DNA from: Micromonosporaceae bacterium
GTDB lineage: Bacteria; Actinomycetota; Actinomycetes; Mycobacteriales; Micromonosporaceae
DNA length: 43,120 nt
Reading direction: 5' to 3'
NCBI GenBank assembly: GCA_020027875.1
Contig: JAHRHA010000042.1
Location: forward strand, 1-43,120
Shown here: positions 23,226-31,201 of the stretch, one piece after another
Numbering within the stretch: the first letter of the stretch is position 1
Layout: each line of letters begins with the position of its first letter
Notes under the pieces: model-generated
What the model was told of the DNA's origin: nothing
The model's database searches: none
What the model saw: the letters and a program-made list of their open reading frames with translations, nothing else
Program-made: the position numbers and the translations under genes

Positions 23226-24247
23226 GACCGAACCGCCTGGATGACGCGGAAGCGCTCCTCGAGTCGACCGCGGATGACATCGAGTTCCACCGCGATCAGG
23301 ATCACCACGCCGATCACGATGGGTTGTAGGAATGCGTCGACGTTCAACAGGTTCATGCCGTTGCGGATGACTCCGATCATGAGCGCTCCGACGAGCGCGT
23401 TGGCCACGTTGCCTCGGCCGCCGAGGAAGCTTGCGCCGCCGATGACTACGGCGGCGATCGCATCCAACTCGGCGAGCTCACCGAAGGTGGGAGACCCGGC
23501 GTTGAGCCGACCGGCGGTGATCACGCCCGCCACGCCGGCGGCAAGACCACTGAGGACGTACACCGAGATGAGGACGCCCTTCACGGGTATGGCCGCCCGT
23601 CGGGCGCCCTCGGGGTTGCCGCCCACAGCGTAGATCCACCGACCCCAGACGAGCCGTGTCGTCAGCAGCAGGGTCAGCAACGCAAGGCCGGCGACGAGGA
23701 AGGTCGAGTACGGCAGCCAGCCGAGCAGCCCTCCGCCGAGCGCCTGCACGATGTCGGGCATGCCGCGGTGAGGTTGCCCTCCGGAGAGCCAGAGGGCGAG
23801 ACCTCGGGCAGCGCTGAGCGTCGCGAGCGTGACGATAAAGGGATGGGGGAGCCGGCCGTACACGTAGAGCGCGCCGTTGACCGCGCCAACCGCCGTCCCG
23901 GTGGCGAGCATCGCGAGGATGACGATGGGACCGGACTGAACCGATTCGAACACCATGGCACCCACGACGGCCGACAGCGCCAGCGTGGAGCCCACCGACA
24001 GGTCGATGCCGCGGGTCAGGATCACCATCAGCTGTGCCAGCGCGAGGACGGCGATCGCGGCGGTCTGACCCAGAACATTGCCGACATTGCGTGTGGTGAG
24101 AAAGACCGGCGACAGGAACGAGATGACCGTGACAACGACAACGAGCATGAGCACGGGACCGATCCGGATCACGGCCAGTCCGACGCTCGGCGGGTCGTAG
24201 CCGCCAATCCGGCCACGCGCGGCGTTGTCGGCCGTAGCGCGAACCAT
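23222..24247 (-). CDS. sugar ABC transporter permease (ribose/xylose type)
   Basis: The product has 341 residues. ATG 24247 has GAGGAGG six bases upstream. Eight to ten membrane helices are visible. The BPD_transp_2 signature LAQLMVILTRGIDLSVGSTLAL lies near 86-107, and the GGASFLGGRGNVANALVGALMIG segment near 270-292 is the other conserved block. It would form the channel with a second copy of itself. First gene of the importer operon; its promoter should lie in the 236-bp gap shared with the fuconate dehydratase gene. The substrate is inferred from context to be L-fucose or a similar 6-deoxy or pentose sugar. Confidence 0.92.
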   Translation of the reverse strand: MVRATADNAARGRIGGYDPPSVGLAVIRIGPVLMLVVVVTVISFLSPVFLTTRNVGNVLGQTAAIAVLALAQLMVILTRGIDLSVGSTLALSAVVGAMVFESVQSGPIVILAMLATGTAVGAVNGALYVYGRLPHPFIVTLATLSAARGLALWLSGGQPHRGMPDIVQALGGGLLGWLPYSTFLVAGLALLTLLLTTRLVWGRWIYAVGGNPEGARRAAIPVKGVLISVYVLSGLAAGVAGVITAGRLNAGSPTFGELAELDAIAAVVIGGASFLGGRGNVANALVGALMIGVIRNGMNLLNVDAFLQPIVIGVVILIAVELDVIRGRLEERFRVIQAVRS

Positions 24248-24294
24248 GTGGACCCTCCTCGGCTGCTCGCTGTGGCGTGACTCTAACTCCCCAT

Positions 24295-24311
24295 ACATCT
24301 GATGTCTAGAC
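24295..24311. promoter_or_regulatory. overlapping dyads in the importer/fuconate-dehydratase promoter region
   Basis: ACATC-T-GATGT (24295-24305) and GTCTAGAC (24304-24311) are perfect palindromes that share two bases. They lie 48 bases upstream of the permease start. The element GATGTCT recurs at 24442-24448 before the dehydratase gene. They are candidate sites for the GntR regulator encoded two genes away. Confidence 0.45.
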
Positions 24312-24439
24312 TCACAACCCTCCATCCAGTAACACCCGGGCAACTTTGTGGTTCACCTGAAATCGGGCTAGCCAGCCTGAATCCGGCAATCGTCTCGCGG
24401 ACTCCACCTTGCGTTAACCATCGCCGCGCTGATATACCT

Positions 24440-24469
24440 CGGATGTCTTAGCAGCGCTAATAGCATCCG
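24440..24469. promoter_or_regulatory. nested dyad overlapping the fuconate dehydratase leader
   Basis: CGGATG (24440-24445) pairs with CATCCG (24464-24469), and inside it TTAGC-AGC-GCTAA (24448-24460) is a perfect dyad with nearly the same centre. The right edge touches the GGAGG ribosome site, 15 bases before the ATG. It could be an operator or an RNA hairpin hiding the ribosome site. Confidence 0.5.
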
Positions 24470-24483
24470 GAGGTCGCCGAGCG

Positions 24484-25824
24484 ATGGCCGACAACCGCCT
24501 TGTGGCCGTGGAGACGCACGACATCCGGTTCCCCACCTCGCTGCATCTGGATGGGTCCGATGCCATGAGCCCCGATCCCGACTACTCGGCTGCGTATGTT
24601 GTCGTGCGCACCGACGCCGGTGACGGCCACGAGGGACACGGGTTCGCCTTCACCATCGGTAGGGGCAACGACATCCAGACCAACGCCATCGCATCGCTCG
24701 CGCCATACCTGGTGGGGCGTCCACTCGAGACTCTCCTGGGCGATCTGGGCGCCGTCTACCGGGAGTTCGTGTATGACTCGCAGCTGCGATGGCTCGGCCC
24801 GGAGAAGGGCGTCATGCACATGGCGATCTCCGCCGTCGTGAACGCTCTGTGGGACCTCAAGTCGAAGCGGGCCGGGCTACCGCTCTGGCAGCTGCTCGCG
24901 GCCATGAGCCCCGAGGAGATCGTGGCGCTGGTGGACTTCAGGTACTTGACAGACGCGCTCACTCCGGCTGAGGCGCTGGCGATCCTGCGGGAACGGGTCG
25001 GGGGGAGGGCCGAGCGGGCAGACGAACTGCTGGAGCGGGGATATCCGGCGTACACGACGACGCCGGGCTGGCTCGGCTACGACGACGACAAGCTGCGTCG
25101 ACTGTGTGTCGAGGCGGTCGCCGACGGATACCACCAGATCAAGCTGAAGGTGGGCGCCGACGTCACCGACGACATCCGTCGCATGGGCATCGCCCGCGAC
25201 GCGTGCGGCGCCGACGTTCGCATCGCGATAGATGCCAACCAGCGTTGGGACGTTGACGTCGCCATCGACTGGGTCCGTGAGCTCGCACCGTTTGATCCGT
25301 GGTGGGTGGAGGAGCCCACAAGCCCCGACGACGTCGTGGGCCACGCCCGGATCGCCGCAGCCATCGCCCCGGTCGCGGTCGCCACCGGGGAGCATGTGCA
25401 GAACCGGGTGGTGTTCAAGCAGCTGCTCCAGCTGAACGCGATCTCGTTCCTCCAGCTCGACGCGACCCGCGTCGGCGGAGTCAATGAGAACATCGCGATT
25501 CTCCTGCTGGCCGCCAAGTTCGGCGTTCCGGTCTGTCCACACGCGGGCGGCGTGGGCCTGTGCGAGCTCGTCCAGCACCTGGTTATGTTCGACTACGTGG
25601 CCGTGTCCGGTTCGATGGACAATCGGACCATCGAGTATGTGGACCACCTGCACGAGCACTTCGTCGAACCGGTCCAGATCCGGCAAGGGCGCTACCTTGC
25701 GCCGACCGCGCCCGGCTTCGGCGCGACGATGCATGCGAAGACCATCTCGGAGTACTCCTATCCGGATGGTCCAGTGTGGAGATCTGCCGCCAACGGCGTA
25801 CGGTCAGGTCGAAGGGACGACTGA
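24484..25824 (+). CDS. fucD: L-fuconate dehydratase (enolase superfamily)
   Basis: It dehydrates L-fuconate to 2-keto-3-deoxy-L-fuconate. The 446-residue length is right for the family (about 440). The N-terminal capping domain opens with [20 protein letters not shown], which is characteristic of fuconate dehydratases, followed by [12 protein letters not shown]. The barrel carries the expected residues: Lys pair KLKVG near 220, metal ligands IDANQRW near 248, VEEPTSPDD near 275 and TGEHVQNR near 301, and the base His in [15 protein letters not shown] near 352. The ATG has GGAGG with a 10-base spacer, and a nested dyad overlaps the leader. It is followed at zero spacing by its GntR regulator and faces the importer operon. 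Confidence 0.92.
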   Translation: MADNRLVAVETHDIRFPTSLHLDGSDAMSPDPDYSAAYVVVRTDAGDGHEGHGFAFTIGRGNDIQTNAIASLAPYLVGRPLETLLGDLGAVYREFVYDSQLRWLGPEKGVMHMAISAVVNALWDLKSKRAGLPLWQLLAAMSPEEIVALVDFRYLTDALTPAEALAILRERVGGRAERADELLERGYPAYTTTPGWLGYDDDKLRRLCVEAVADGYHQIKLKVGADVTDDIRRMGIARDACGADVRIAIDANQRWDVDVAIDWVRELAPFDPWWVEEPTSPDDVVGHARIAAAIAPVAVATGEHVQNRVVFKQLLQLNAISFLQLDATRVGGVNENIAILLLAAKFGVPVCPHAGGVGLCELVQHLVMFDYVAVSGSMDNRTIEYVDHLHEHFVEPVQIRQGRYLAPTAPGFGATMHAKTISEYSYPDGPVWRSAANGVRSGRRDD

Positions 25825-26517
25825 GTGGGTCTCACGGACGAAGCCATCACCAAGATCAAGAGCATGATCGTCGCGGGCGAGCTGCGCCCGGGTGACCGAC
25901 TGCCGAAAGAGGCCGACCTCGCGGACCACCTTGGACTGTCGCGCAGCTCGCTGCGCGAGGCCGTGAAGGCGCTGTCCCAGATCCGCGTGCTCGATGTCCG
26001 GCAGGGAGACGGCACCTACGTGACGAGTCTCCAGCCGAACCTTCTCCTCGAGGGCATCAGTACGGCCGTTGAGCTGGTCCAGGACGAGACCCTGCTGGAG
26101 CTCACCGAGGTGCGACGTCTGCTGGAGCCGGCCGCCACTGGCCTGGCGGCCACCCGGATCTCGGCCGATCAGCTCGCCGAGGTAAAGGGACACCTGGACG
26201 CGATGCGCGACGCCGCGGAGGATGTGGAACAGCTGATCAAGCACGACACCGCCTTCCACCGCGCCGTCGTCGCCGCCACCGGGAACGTGACGCTCACGAC
26301 CCTCCTGGACGGCATTTCGAGCCAGACCCTGCGGGCGCGCGTCTGGCGTGGCCTCATCGACGCAAACGCGGCCGGCCGAACCCTCGCCGAGCATCAGGCG
26401 ATCTACTCGGCCCTCGTCGCGCGCGACGCCGTCCTGGCCGAGGCCGCAGAACTCGTCCACGTCACCAGCATCGAGACCTGGCTCCGGGCTCAGCTTGGCG
26501 ACCCAGACACCCTTTGA
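25825..26517 (+). CDS. GntR-family (FadR/FCD) transcriptional regulator
   Basis: A 230-residue regulator. Its GTG directly follows the TGA of fucD, so the two are co-translated. Residues 1-65 form the winged helix: ITKIKSMIVAGELRPGDRLP, LADHLGLSRSSLREAVKAL and the wing VLDVRQGDGTYV. The C-terminal FCD domain has RRLLEPAATGLAATR, the metal-ligand segment HDTAFHRAVVAATGN and the later His of EHQAIYSAL, so metal and a sugar-acid ligand are probably bound. It is the natural candidate to repress both the importer and the catabolic genes, with a fuconate-pathway intermediate as inducer. Its 3' end overlaps the convergent lactonase gene by 28 bases. Confidence 0.9.
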   Translation: MGLTDEAITKIKSMIVAGELRPGDRLPKEADLADHLGLSRSSLREAVKALSQIRVLDVRQGDGTYVTSLQPNLLLEGISTAVELVQDETLLELTEVRRLLEPAATGLAATRISADQLAEVKGHLDAMRDAAEDVEQLIKHDTAFHRAVVAATGNVTLTTLLDGISSQTLRARVWRGLIDANAAGRTLAEHQAIYSALVARDAVLAEAAELVHVTSIETWLRAQLGDPDTL

Positions 26518-27380
26518 GTGGGCAAACCCGCCAGGTCGTACCACCGTTGTGCCGTGCCGCTGAACACCTCGACCTGCTCCGCCTCCGACAGGTCCGCCGT
26601 GAGCTGTTTCGCCGTACGCACCACCTCGCCGTACGAATTGGCGGCCAACAGGCACACCGGCCAATCCGAGCCGAACATCAGCCGCCGCGGGCCGAAGGCT
26701 TCGAGGGCCACATCCGCGTACGGGCGAAGATCGGCGACCGTCCATCGTGCCCAGTCGGCCTCGGTGACCAGGCCCGACAGCTTCGCCGCCACGTTGTCGC
26801 AGCGCGCCAGCGTACGCAGATGATCTGTCCACGGCTGCATCACGCTGCTGGCGATGGGCGGCTTGGAGAGGTGGTCGAGCACGAACCGGAGCTCTGGCAC
26901 GGCCCGCAAGGTCTCGATCACCGCGGGCAGCTGATGCGGCAGCGTCAGCAGGTCGTACGCGAGGCCGGCCTCCGCCACCGCCCGGAGGCCGCGGCGCACA
27001 TCCGGGCGGCACAGCCATCGCGGGTCGGCCTCGCCCTGCACACCGTGACGGATGCCGACGAGGCGCTCACCACCGAGGGCTTGAACGAGTGAGGCCAGCG
27101 CATCGGACACACCCGGGTCGGTGAGGTCGACCCAGCCGACCACACCGGCGACGAGGTCGAAACCGGACGTTGCCGCCAGCGCGAGGAACTCCGGCGTCTC
27201 GGCTGGGTCGGCCACCGTCTGCAGGAGGACCGTGGCCGTGATCCCGGCCGCCCGCGCGGGCCCTAGGAGATCGCCGAGAGTGAAGTCTCGCCGTATGGCG
27301 GCCATGGTCGCTGGGTCGATCCAGGGCTGGTCGCGTGTGGACAGATCCCAAACGTGATGGTGTGCGTCGATTGCTGTCAT
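26490..27380 (-). CDS. amidohydrolase-family lactonase, probably L-fuconolactonase
   Basis: The product has 296 residues and would open L-fucono-lactone to L-fuconate. ATG 27380 is preceded by GAGGG; the longer frame has a non-protein-like lead. The amidohydrolase_2 barrel starts with TAIDAHHHVWDL, the metal-site His pair. VGIRHGVQGE near 115-125, FVLDHLSKPPI near 170 and the terminal RLMFGSDWPVCLL near 250 are the other signatures of the fuconolactonase/rhamnonolactonase (COG3618) group. It is on the same strand as the SDR and FAH genes but separated from the SDR stop by 161 bases, so it may have its own promoter. Confidence 0.88.
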   Translation of the reverse strand: MTAIDAHHHVWDLSTRDQPWIDPATMAAIRRDFTLGDLLGPARAAGITATVLLQTVADPAETPEFLALAATSGFDLVAGVVGWVDLTDPGVSDALASLVQALGGERLVGIRHGVQGEADPRWLCRPDVRRGLRAVAEAGLAYDLLTLPHQLPAVIETLRAVPELRFVLDHLSKPPIASSVMQPWTDHLRTLARCDNVAAKLSGLVTEADWARWTVADLRPYADVALEAFGPRRLMFGSDWPVCLLAANSYGEVVRTAKQLTADLSEAEQVEVFSGTAQRWYDLAGLPTQRVSGSPS

Positions 27381-27428
27381 GGTGGCCCTCGGGTAGGTAT
27401 GTATGTGTCTTCTGACGTTCACCACCTC

Positions 27429-27450
27429 AGCGTTGTGGCTACAACGCTGG
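27429..27450. promoter_or_regulatory. perfect 9-bp hairpin between SDR and lactonase genes
   Basis: CAGCGTTGT-GGCT-ACAACGCTG is a perfect stem with a 4-base loop. It is 49 bases upstream of the lactonase start and 92 bases downstream of the SDR stop. It could be a terminator for the SDR transcript or an operator for the lactonase promoter. No T-run follows. Confidence 0.5.
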
Positions 27451-27484
27451 GGTTGTGTCCGCGGATCGAAGGCCGGTCCGTGCC

Positions 27485-27508
27485 CCGACACGCCGACACG
27501 CCGACACG
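27485..27508. repeat. three tandem 8-bp repeats
   Basis: The unit CCGACACG is repeated three times exactly, with a partial fourth (CCG). It lies in the 161-bp gap between the SDR and lactonase genes. The repeat is not a multiple of three, but it is non-coding here, so it could vary in number by slippage. Confidence 0.7.
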
Positions 27509-27541
27509 CCGGCACCAAGCGACACTAGACCCGCCCGCCGC

Positions 27542-28294
27542 TCAACGCGGACGCATCCGCAGGCCGGCCATACCCCCGTCGACGGCGAGGTCCGCGCCGG
27601 TGGTCGAACCGGCGGCCGGGCTCGCCAGGTACGCGATGGCGGCCGCGACCTCCTCCGCGGAGACGAGCCGACCATGGGGTTGGCGCGCTCGCAGTGCCGC
27701 CCTCTCCGCGGCCGGGTCAGGCGTGGCCGCGAGCAGGCGGTCGACCCACGGCGTGTCCACGGTGCCCGGGTTGACGCAGTTGACGCGGATTCCCTCGCGC
27801 ACGTGATCAGCGGCCATGGCTCGAGTCAACGACAGCACGGCGCCCTTCGACGCCGAGTAGAGCGCCCGCTGGGGCAGGCCGGCGGTGGCGGCGATGGAAC
27901 AGGTATTGACAACGGCGGCCGAGGGCGAGCGGCGTAGGTACGCCAGAGCGGCACGGGTGACCCGGGCGATGCCGATCACGTTGAGGTTGAGCACACGAAG
28001 CCACTCCTCGTCGGGGTTGTCGGCGACCGTGCCCGCGGCGCCGATGCCGGCGTTGTTCACGAGCACATCCAGCCGCCCGTACCGCGCCACCACAGCGGCC
28101 ACCGCGGCGCGGACACTGTCATCGTCCGTGACGTCGCAGGCGAATCCGGCCAGCGGTGGGGCGACGGTGTCGGGGTTGAGGTCGAGCACGGCCACGTCCG
28201 CGCCGCGCGAGGCGAGCAGTCTCGCGGTGGCGAGACCGATCCCCGATGCCCCGCCGGTGACGGCCGCGACCAGCCCATCGAAATCACCGCTCAT
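27542..28294 (-). CDS. short-chain dehydrogenase/reductase of the fucose pathway
   Basis: A 250-residue NAD(P)-dependent oxidoreductase. The ATG overlaps the FAH stop (ATGA). The cofactor motif is TGGASGIG near 12-19, with an acidic VAVLDLNPD that favours NAD. LVNNAGIGAAG near 80 and the catalytic Ser (NTCSIAATAG), Tyr and Lys (YSASKGA) are all present. VNPGTVDTPW follows near 180. In the pathway two oxidations are possible: L-fucose to fuconolactone, and 2-keto-3-deoxyfuconate to its 2,4-diketo form. Coupling to the FAH gene favours the second role. No other dehydrogenase is in the window, so it may serve both or the first enzyme lies elsewhere. Confidence 0.88.
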   Translation of the reverse strand: MSGDFDGLVAAVTGGASGIGLATARLLASRGADVAVLDLNPDTVAPPLAGFACDVTDDDSVRAAVAAVVARYGRLDVLVNNAGIGAAGTVADNPDEEWLRVLNLNVIGIARVTRAALAYLRRSPSAAVVNTCSIAATAGLPQRALYSASKGAVLSLTRAMAADHVREGIRVNCVNPGTVDTPWVDRLLAATPDPAAERAALRARQPHGRLVSAEEVAAAIAYLASPAAGSTTGADLAVDGGMAGLRMRPR

Positions 28295-28980
28295 GCCTGT
28301 CCCACCGTCTGCCGCTGCCGGCCGAGGCCATCGATCTCCAGCTCGACCACGTCGCCTGCCTGCAGGTAGGCGTAATCGTTGGCGCCGACGGCCACGCCCG
28401 CCGGTGTGCCGGTGTTCACCACGTCGCCCGGTTCCAGCACCATGAACTGGCTGAGGTACCACACGAGGTAGGCGACGTCGAAGATCATGTTGCCGGTGTC
28501 GCCGTCCTGGCGCAGCTCACCGTTGACCCACAGCCGCAGTCCGAGGGCCTGTGGATCCTCGACCTCGTCGGGTGTGACGAGCCATGGGCCCAGCGGGTTG
28601 AACGTCTCACATGACTTGCCCTTGTCCCATTGCCCGCCGCGTTCGAGCTGGAACTCGCGCTCCGACACGTCGTTGCTGATGGCGTAACCTGCGATGACGT
28701 CTGCCGCGGCTGCCGGACTGTCGAGGTAGCGCGCCGTCTGTCCGATCACGACAGCCAGCTCGACCTCGTAGTCGGTCTTGACGCTGCGGCGGGGGATCAG
28801 CACGGTGTCGTCCGGGCCGATGACGGTGTTGGGCGCGTCACGCGCTCGGGCGAGCCCGTCACCGGCGAGGAAACCCGCGTCGATGTCGGCCGTCACCGGC
28901 GACAGGTCCCATCGCGTGCCCTCGTCGTCGACTACCGCGGGCCGCTCCCGGCCGAGCGGACCGACCCGCGCCAGCTTCAT
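28291..28980 (-). CDS. FAH-family hydrolase with a probable internal deletion
   Basis: Its expected job is cleavage of 2,4-diketo-3-deoxy-L-fuconate to pyruvate and L-lactate. The ATG has GAGGAG six bases upstream. The N-terminus (KLARVGPLGRERPAVVDDEG) and the C-terminal core are fully family-like: EVELAVVIG with Glu72 and Glu74, ISNDVSEREFQ with Asp104, GGQWDKGKSCETFNPLGPWL and GDVVNTGTPAGVA. The metal ligands are thus present. The length is 229 residues against about 285 for close relatives. The join RARDA/PNTV near residue 49 skips the stretch that normally holds the G-L-N-Y-x-x-H-x-x-E lid with the catalytic His/Glu dyad. The frame is kept. It is probably inactive or a misassembly; alternatively the short form is used differently. 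Confidence 0.82.
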   Translation of the reverse strand: MKLARVGPLGRERPAVVDDEGTRWDLSPVTADIDAGFLAGDGLARARDAPNTVIGPDDTVLIPRRSVKTDYEVELAVVIGQTARYLDSPAAAADVIAGYAISNDVSEREFQLERGGQWDKGKSCETFNPLGPWLVTPDEVEDPQALGLRLWVNGELRQDGDTGNMIFDVAYLVWYLSQFMVLEPGDVVNTGTPAGVAVGANDYAYLQAGDVVELEIDGLGRQRQTVGQA

Positions 28981-28990
28981 CCGCAGCTCC

Positions 28991-29024
28991 TCGATTAGTC
29001 AGACCTTTGCCACGTCTGATCGAG
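28991..29024. promoter_or_regulatory. inverted repeat at the FAH-SDR operon promoter
   Basis: TCAGAC (28999-29004) and GTCTGA (29014-29019) face each other across nine bases. The symmetry extends to CTCGA/TCGAG on the outer sides with a 4-base bulge. The 11 bases at 28996 (TAGTCAGACCT) fit the FadR/FCD operator pattern TNGTNNNACNA except for the last base. It overlaps the region just upstream of the FAH ribosome site, a good place for repression by the GntR regulator. Confidence 0.5.
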
Positions 29025-29187
29025 GATTCCACACCCCCTGATCCTTGTAAAGGCGCTAAATAATGGACTATCAACTCATAGGCGCTCAGTCTAGGACCGA
29101 CATTCATCGGATCAATCTGGTCGACGGCCGCCGTCAGCGCTTGCTCAACCAGGCGCGCCGCGTCTGACGGAGTACTAACGTGAAACC

Positions 29188-29559
29188 ATGGCCAAGCCGG
29201 AGTCGCCTGAGCTGGCCAGCCTGCGGAGCCGATTGAAGGACCAGTGGGGCGACGACCCCGACTCAGCCCAGCGGGCAGATGAGGCGATCGCCGTGTTCGC
29301 TTCGTGGTGGGCCGAGCTGCGCGTCGGGAGGTCCCGGTTTCTGTCCGCCGTGCAGGCGCACCGTTCCGAGCGCAGGCGAATTTACAGCCAGCTCATGGCT
29401 CGGCTTCGCGGCGAGCAGGTCGACTGGCGGGCCGAATTCGAGCGGGCCAAAGCCGAGCTGGATCATGCCCAGGTCGAACTCGAGCGGGCCCACGACGAGC
29501 TGGACCGGGCCTATGAAGAGATAGACCGGTCCATCGGTTGGAAGGGCGACGACGTCTGA
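29188..29559 (+). CDS. small coiled-coil protein, 123 aa
   Basis: I do not recognise this family. It is a soluble, highly charged helical protein. The N-terminal half includes ADEAIAVFASWWAELRVGRS. Residues about 80-115 form a regular heptad run (FERAKAELDHAQVELERAHDELDRAYEEI written across several turns), strongly suggesting a dimeric coiled coil. No catalytic motif is seen. The ATG has no close Shine-Dalgarno; a GGAG lies 17 bases upstream. It diverges from the fucose FAH-SDR operon, and a long hairpin follows its stop. It seems to be transcribed alone. Confidence 0.7.
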   Translation: MAKPESPELASLRSRLKDQWGDDPDSAQRADEAIAVFASWWAELRVGRSRFLSAVQAHRSERRRIYSQLMARLRGEQVDWRAEFERAKAELDHAQVELERAHDELDRAYEEIDRSIGWKGDDV

Positions 29560-29621
29560 CGCGTAGGTTGTGTCCTGATGGACAGCAGGACGTCCCGGGT
29601 TGGCCCAGCGTCGGCCGGGGT

Positions 29622-29665
29622 GACCCCGCCCGTCCCTTCGGGGCCGGTGAGGGAAGGGCGGGGTC
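29622..29665. terminator. bidirectional hairpin terminator
   Basis: GACCCCGCCC (29622-29631) pairs with GGGCGGGGTC (29656-29665), and after one mismatch TCCCT pairs with AGGGA, giving a 15-bp stem with a 12-base loop. It lies between the convergent coiled-coil and FAD-oxidase genes and could stop both transcripts. No T-run. Confidence 0.75.
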
Positions 29666-29697
29666 CGCAGCGAGGGACGGCGGCCGTCAGTAGGTTG

Positions 29698-31122
29698 TCA
29701 CGACCGCTGGGCCGAAGGGCCTGTCGGCGCAATGTTCTGGTTGAGCCGGAACAGGTTGGTCGGGTCGTAGCGGTCCTTCACCGCGACGAGCCTCGCATAG
29801 GTCGCGGGCGGATACGATGCCCGTACGCGGTCCTCGCTGGCCTCACCGGTGAAGTTCACATAGGAAGCCGCGTTCGGTCCGAGCGCGCTACATGCCGAGC
29901 GTGCCCACTCAGTCACCCCATCGAAGCCCTCCGTCCCCGGCGTCCGCGCCACCACGTTGAGAACATACGGCTTGTCTCGTGTGCCGAACGCGGTGGCGTC
30001 GGCCGGCACCCGGCCCATGGCGCCGCCGAGGTGGTGGACGTGTAGCTCAGACAGTCCGTTCGGCGCCTGGCCGTACGACGACATCAGCGCGTCGATGGTC
30101 TCCTCACCGAGGTCATCGAAGAAGGCGGAGCGGAAGTAGTTCGACAGTTCGCGCGGGTACAGCGGATCGATGAGCGTCTGCATCGCGACGTACGGCATCG
30201 GACCGAACAGATCGGCCACCACCGGCGCGAGTGCCCGGAACGGCTGGGTCGCCGCATCGCCGTCATCTGCCCGTCCCGACCACACGCCGAGCACCGCGAC
30301 CACGGGCTTGCCGTGTACGGCCTCCGGCAGAAATGGGACCGGCGGCGCCGTGGTCAGGTTGATCGCCAGCGACAGCTCGTCGGCCGCGCCAGCGGCGGCC
30401 TCGCCGAAGCCGCGCAGCACCTGGGCCGCATCCTCCCCGTGGTAGAAGACGGCACCGGCGAAGACCGTGGGACCCACGTCGTGTACGCGGTACTCGAACG
30501 ACGTAACCACGCCGAAGTTCCCCCCACCGCCGCGAATTGCCCAGAACAGGTCGGGATGCTCGTCCTTGCTGACGCGTAGGTACTGACCATCGGCGGTGAC
30601 GACGTCGGCCGCGACGAGGTTGTCGCAGGTCAGTCCGCACCGACGGACGAGCCAGCCGATCCCGCCGCCGAGCGTGAAGCCGGCGATGCCTGTCGTAGAC
30701 ACGAGGCCTCCGGTCAGCGCCAGCCCGAACGCCTGCGACTCGGCATCGACGTCGGCCCACAGGCACCCGGCCTGGGCCACCACTCGGCGCCGGTCCGGGT
30801 CGACCCGGATCCCGGTCATGGGTGAGAGGTCCAGCACCAGTCCGCCGTCACAGGTCGAGAATCCGGGAATGCTATGCCCACCGCCGCGCAGGGCGAGCGT
30901 GAGTCCCTCGCTGCGCGCGAACTCAACCCCGCGGAGCACATCGGCCACACCGCGGCATCGGATGATGAGGGCCGGCTTCTTGTCATGCGCTCCGTTCCAG
31001 ATGGACCTAGCGTCGTCGTACGAGGGATCTCCCGGGCGGAGCAGCTCGCCGCGCAATGCCTGTGCGAGCTCGCCCAGCGTGGCCTCGCCCAGAGCCTCCG
31101 GGCGCGTGTCGGTGTTCGTCAT
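29698..31122 (-). CDS. FAD-dependent oxidase of the berberine bridge enzyme (BBE/PCMH) family
   Basis: The protein has 474 residues. ATG 31122 has GGAGGAG five bases upstream. The PCMH FAD domain is clear: CRGVADVLRGVEFARSEG, RGGGHSIPGFSTCDGG near 79-94 (His for 8-alpha-histidyl FAD), GGLVSTTGIAGFTLGGGIGW near 138-157 and DVVTADGQYL. The Cys that gives a second FAD link in bicovalent members is not seen at GGLVSTTG. The C-terminal BBE motif is VKDRYDPTNLFRLNQNI, the usual ending. Such enzymes oxidise sugars, alkaloids or polyketide intermediates with oxygen. It lies 79 bases downstream of the SARP regulator on the same strand, hinting at a specialised-metabolism or stress role. Substrate unknown. 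Confidence 0.92.
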   Translation of the reverse strand: MTNTDTRPEALGEATLGELAQALRGELLRPGDPSYDDARSIWNGAHDKKPALIIRCRGVADVLRGVEFARSEGLTLALRGGGHSIPGFSTCDGGLVLDLSPMTGIRVDPDRRRVVAQAGCLWADVDAESQAFGLALTGGLVSTTGIAGFTLGGGIGWLVRRCGLTCDNLVAADVVTADGQYLRVSKDEHPDLFWAIRGGGGNFGVVTSFEYRVHDVGPTVFAGAVFYHGEDAAQVLRGFGEAAAGAADELSLAINLTTAPPVPFLPEAVHGKPVVAVLGVWSGRADDGDAATQPFRALAPVVADLFGPMPYVAMQTLIDPLYPRELSNYFRSAFFDDLGEETIDALMSSYGQAPNGLSELHVHHLGGAMGRVPADATAFGTRDKPYVLNVVARTPGTEGFDGVTEWARSACSALGPNAASYVNFTGEASEDRVRASYPPATYARLVAVKDRYDPTNLFRLNQNIAPTGPSAQRS

Positions 31123-31201
31123 GAGTACTCCTCCAGTCGTCGTGCGCGCTGTCGTCGCTCGTGGTTACGGACGACGCTAGGCAGGCAGCCTTCGCAGTGA
31201 C

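Noticed and set aside
24877..25734. A 285-codon minus-strand frame opposite fucD.
   Set aside because: No motifs; the plus-strand enolase residues are all present, so this is a shadow.
27485..27508. The three 8-bp repeats considered as a CRISPR array.
   Set aside because: The units are contiguous, with no spacers, and too short; no cas genes are present.
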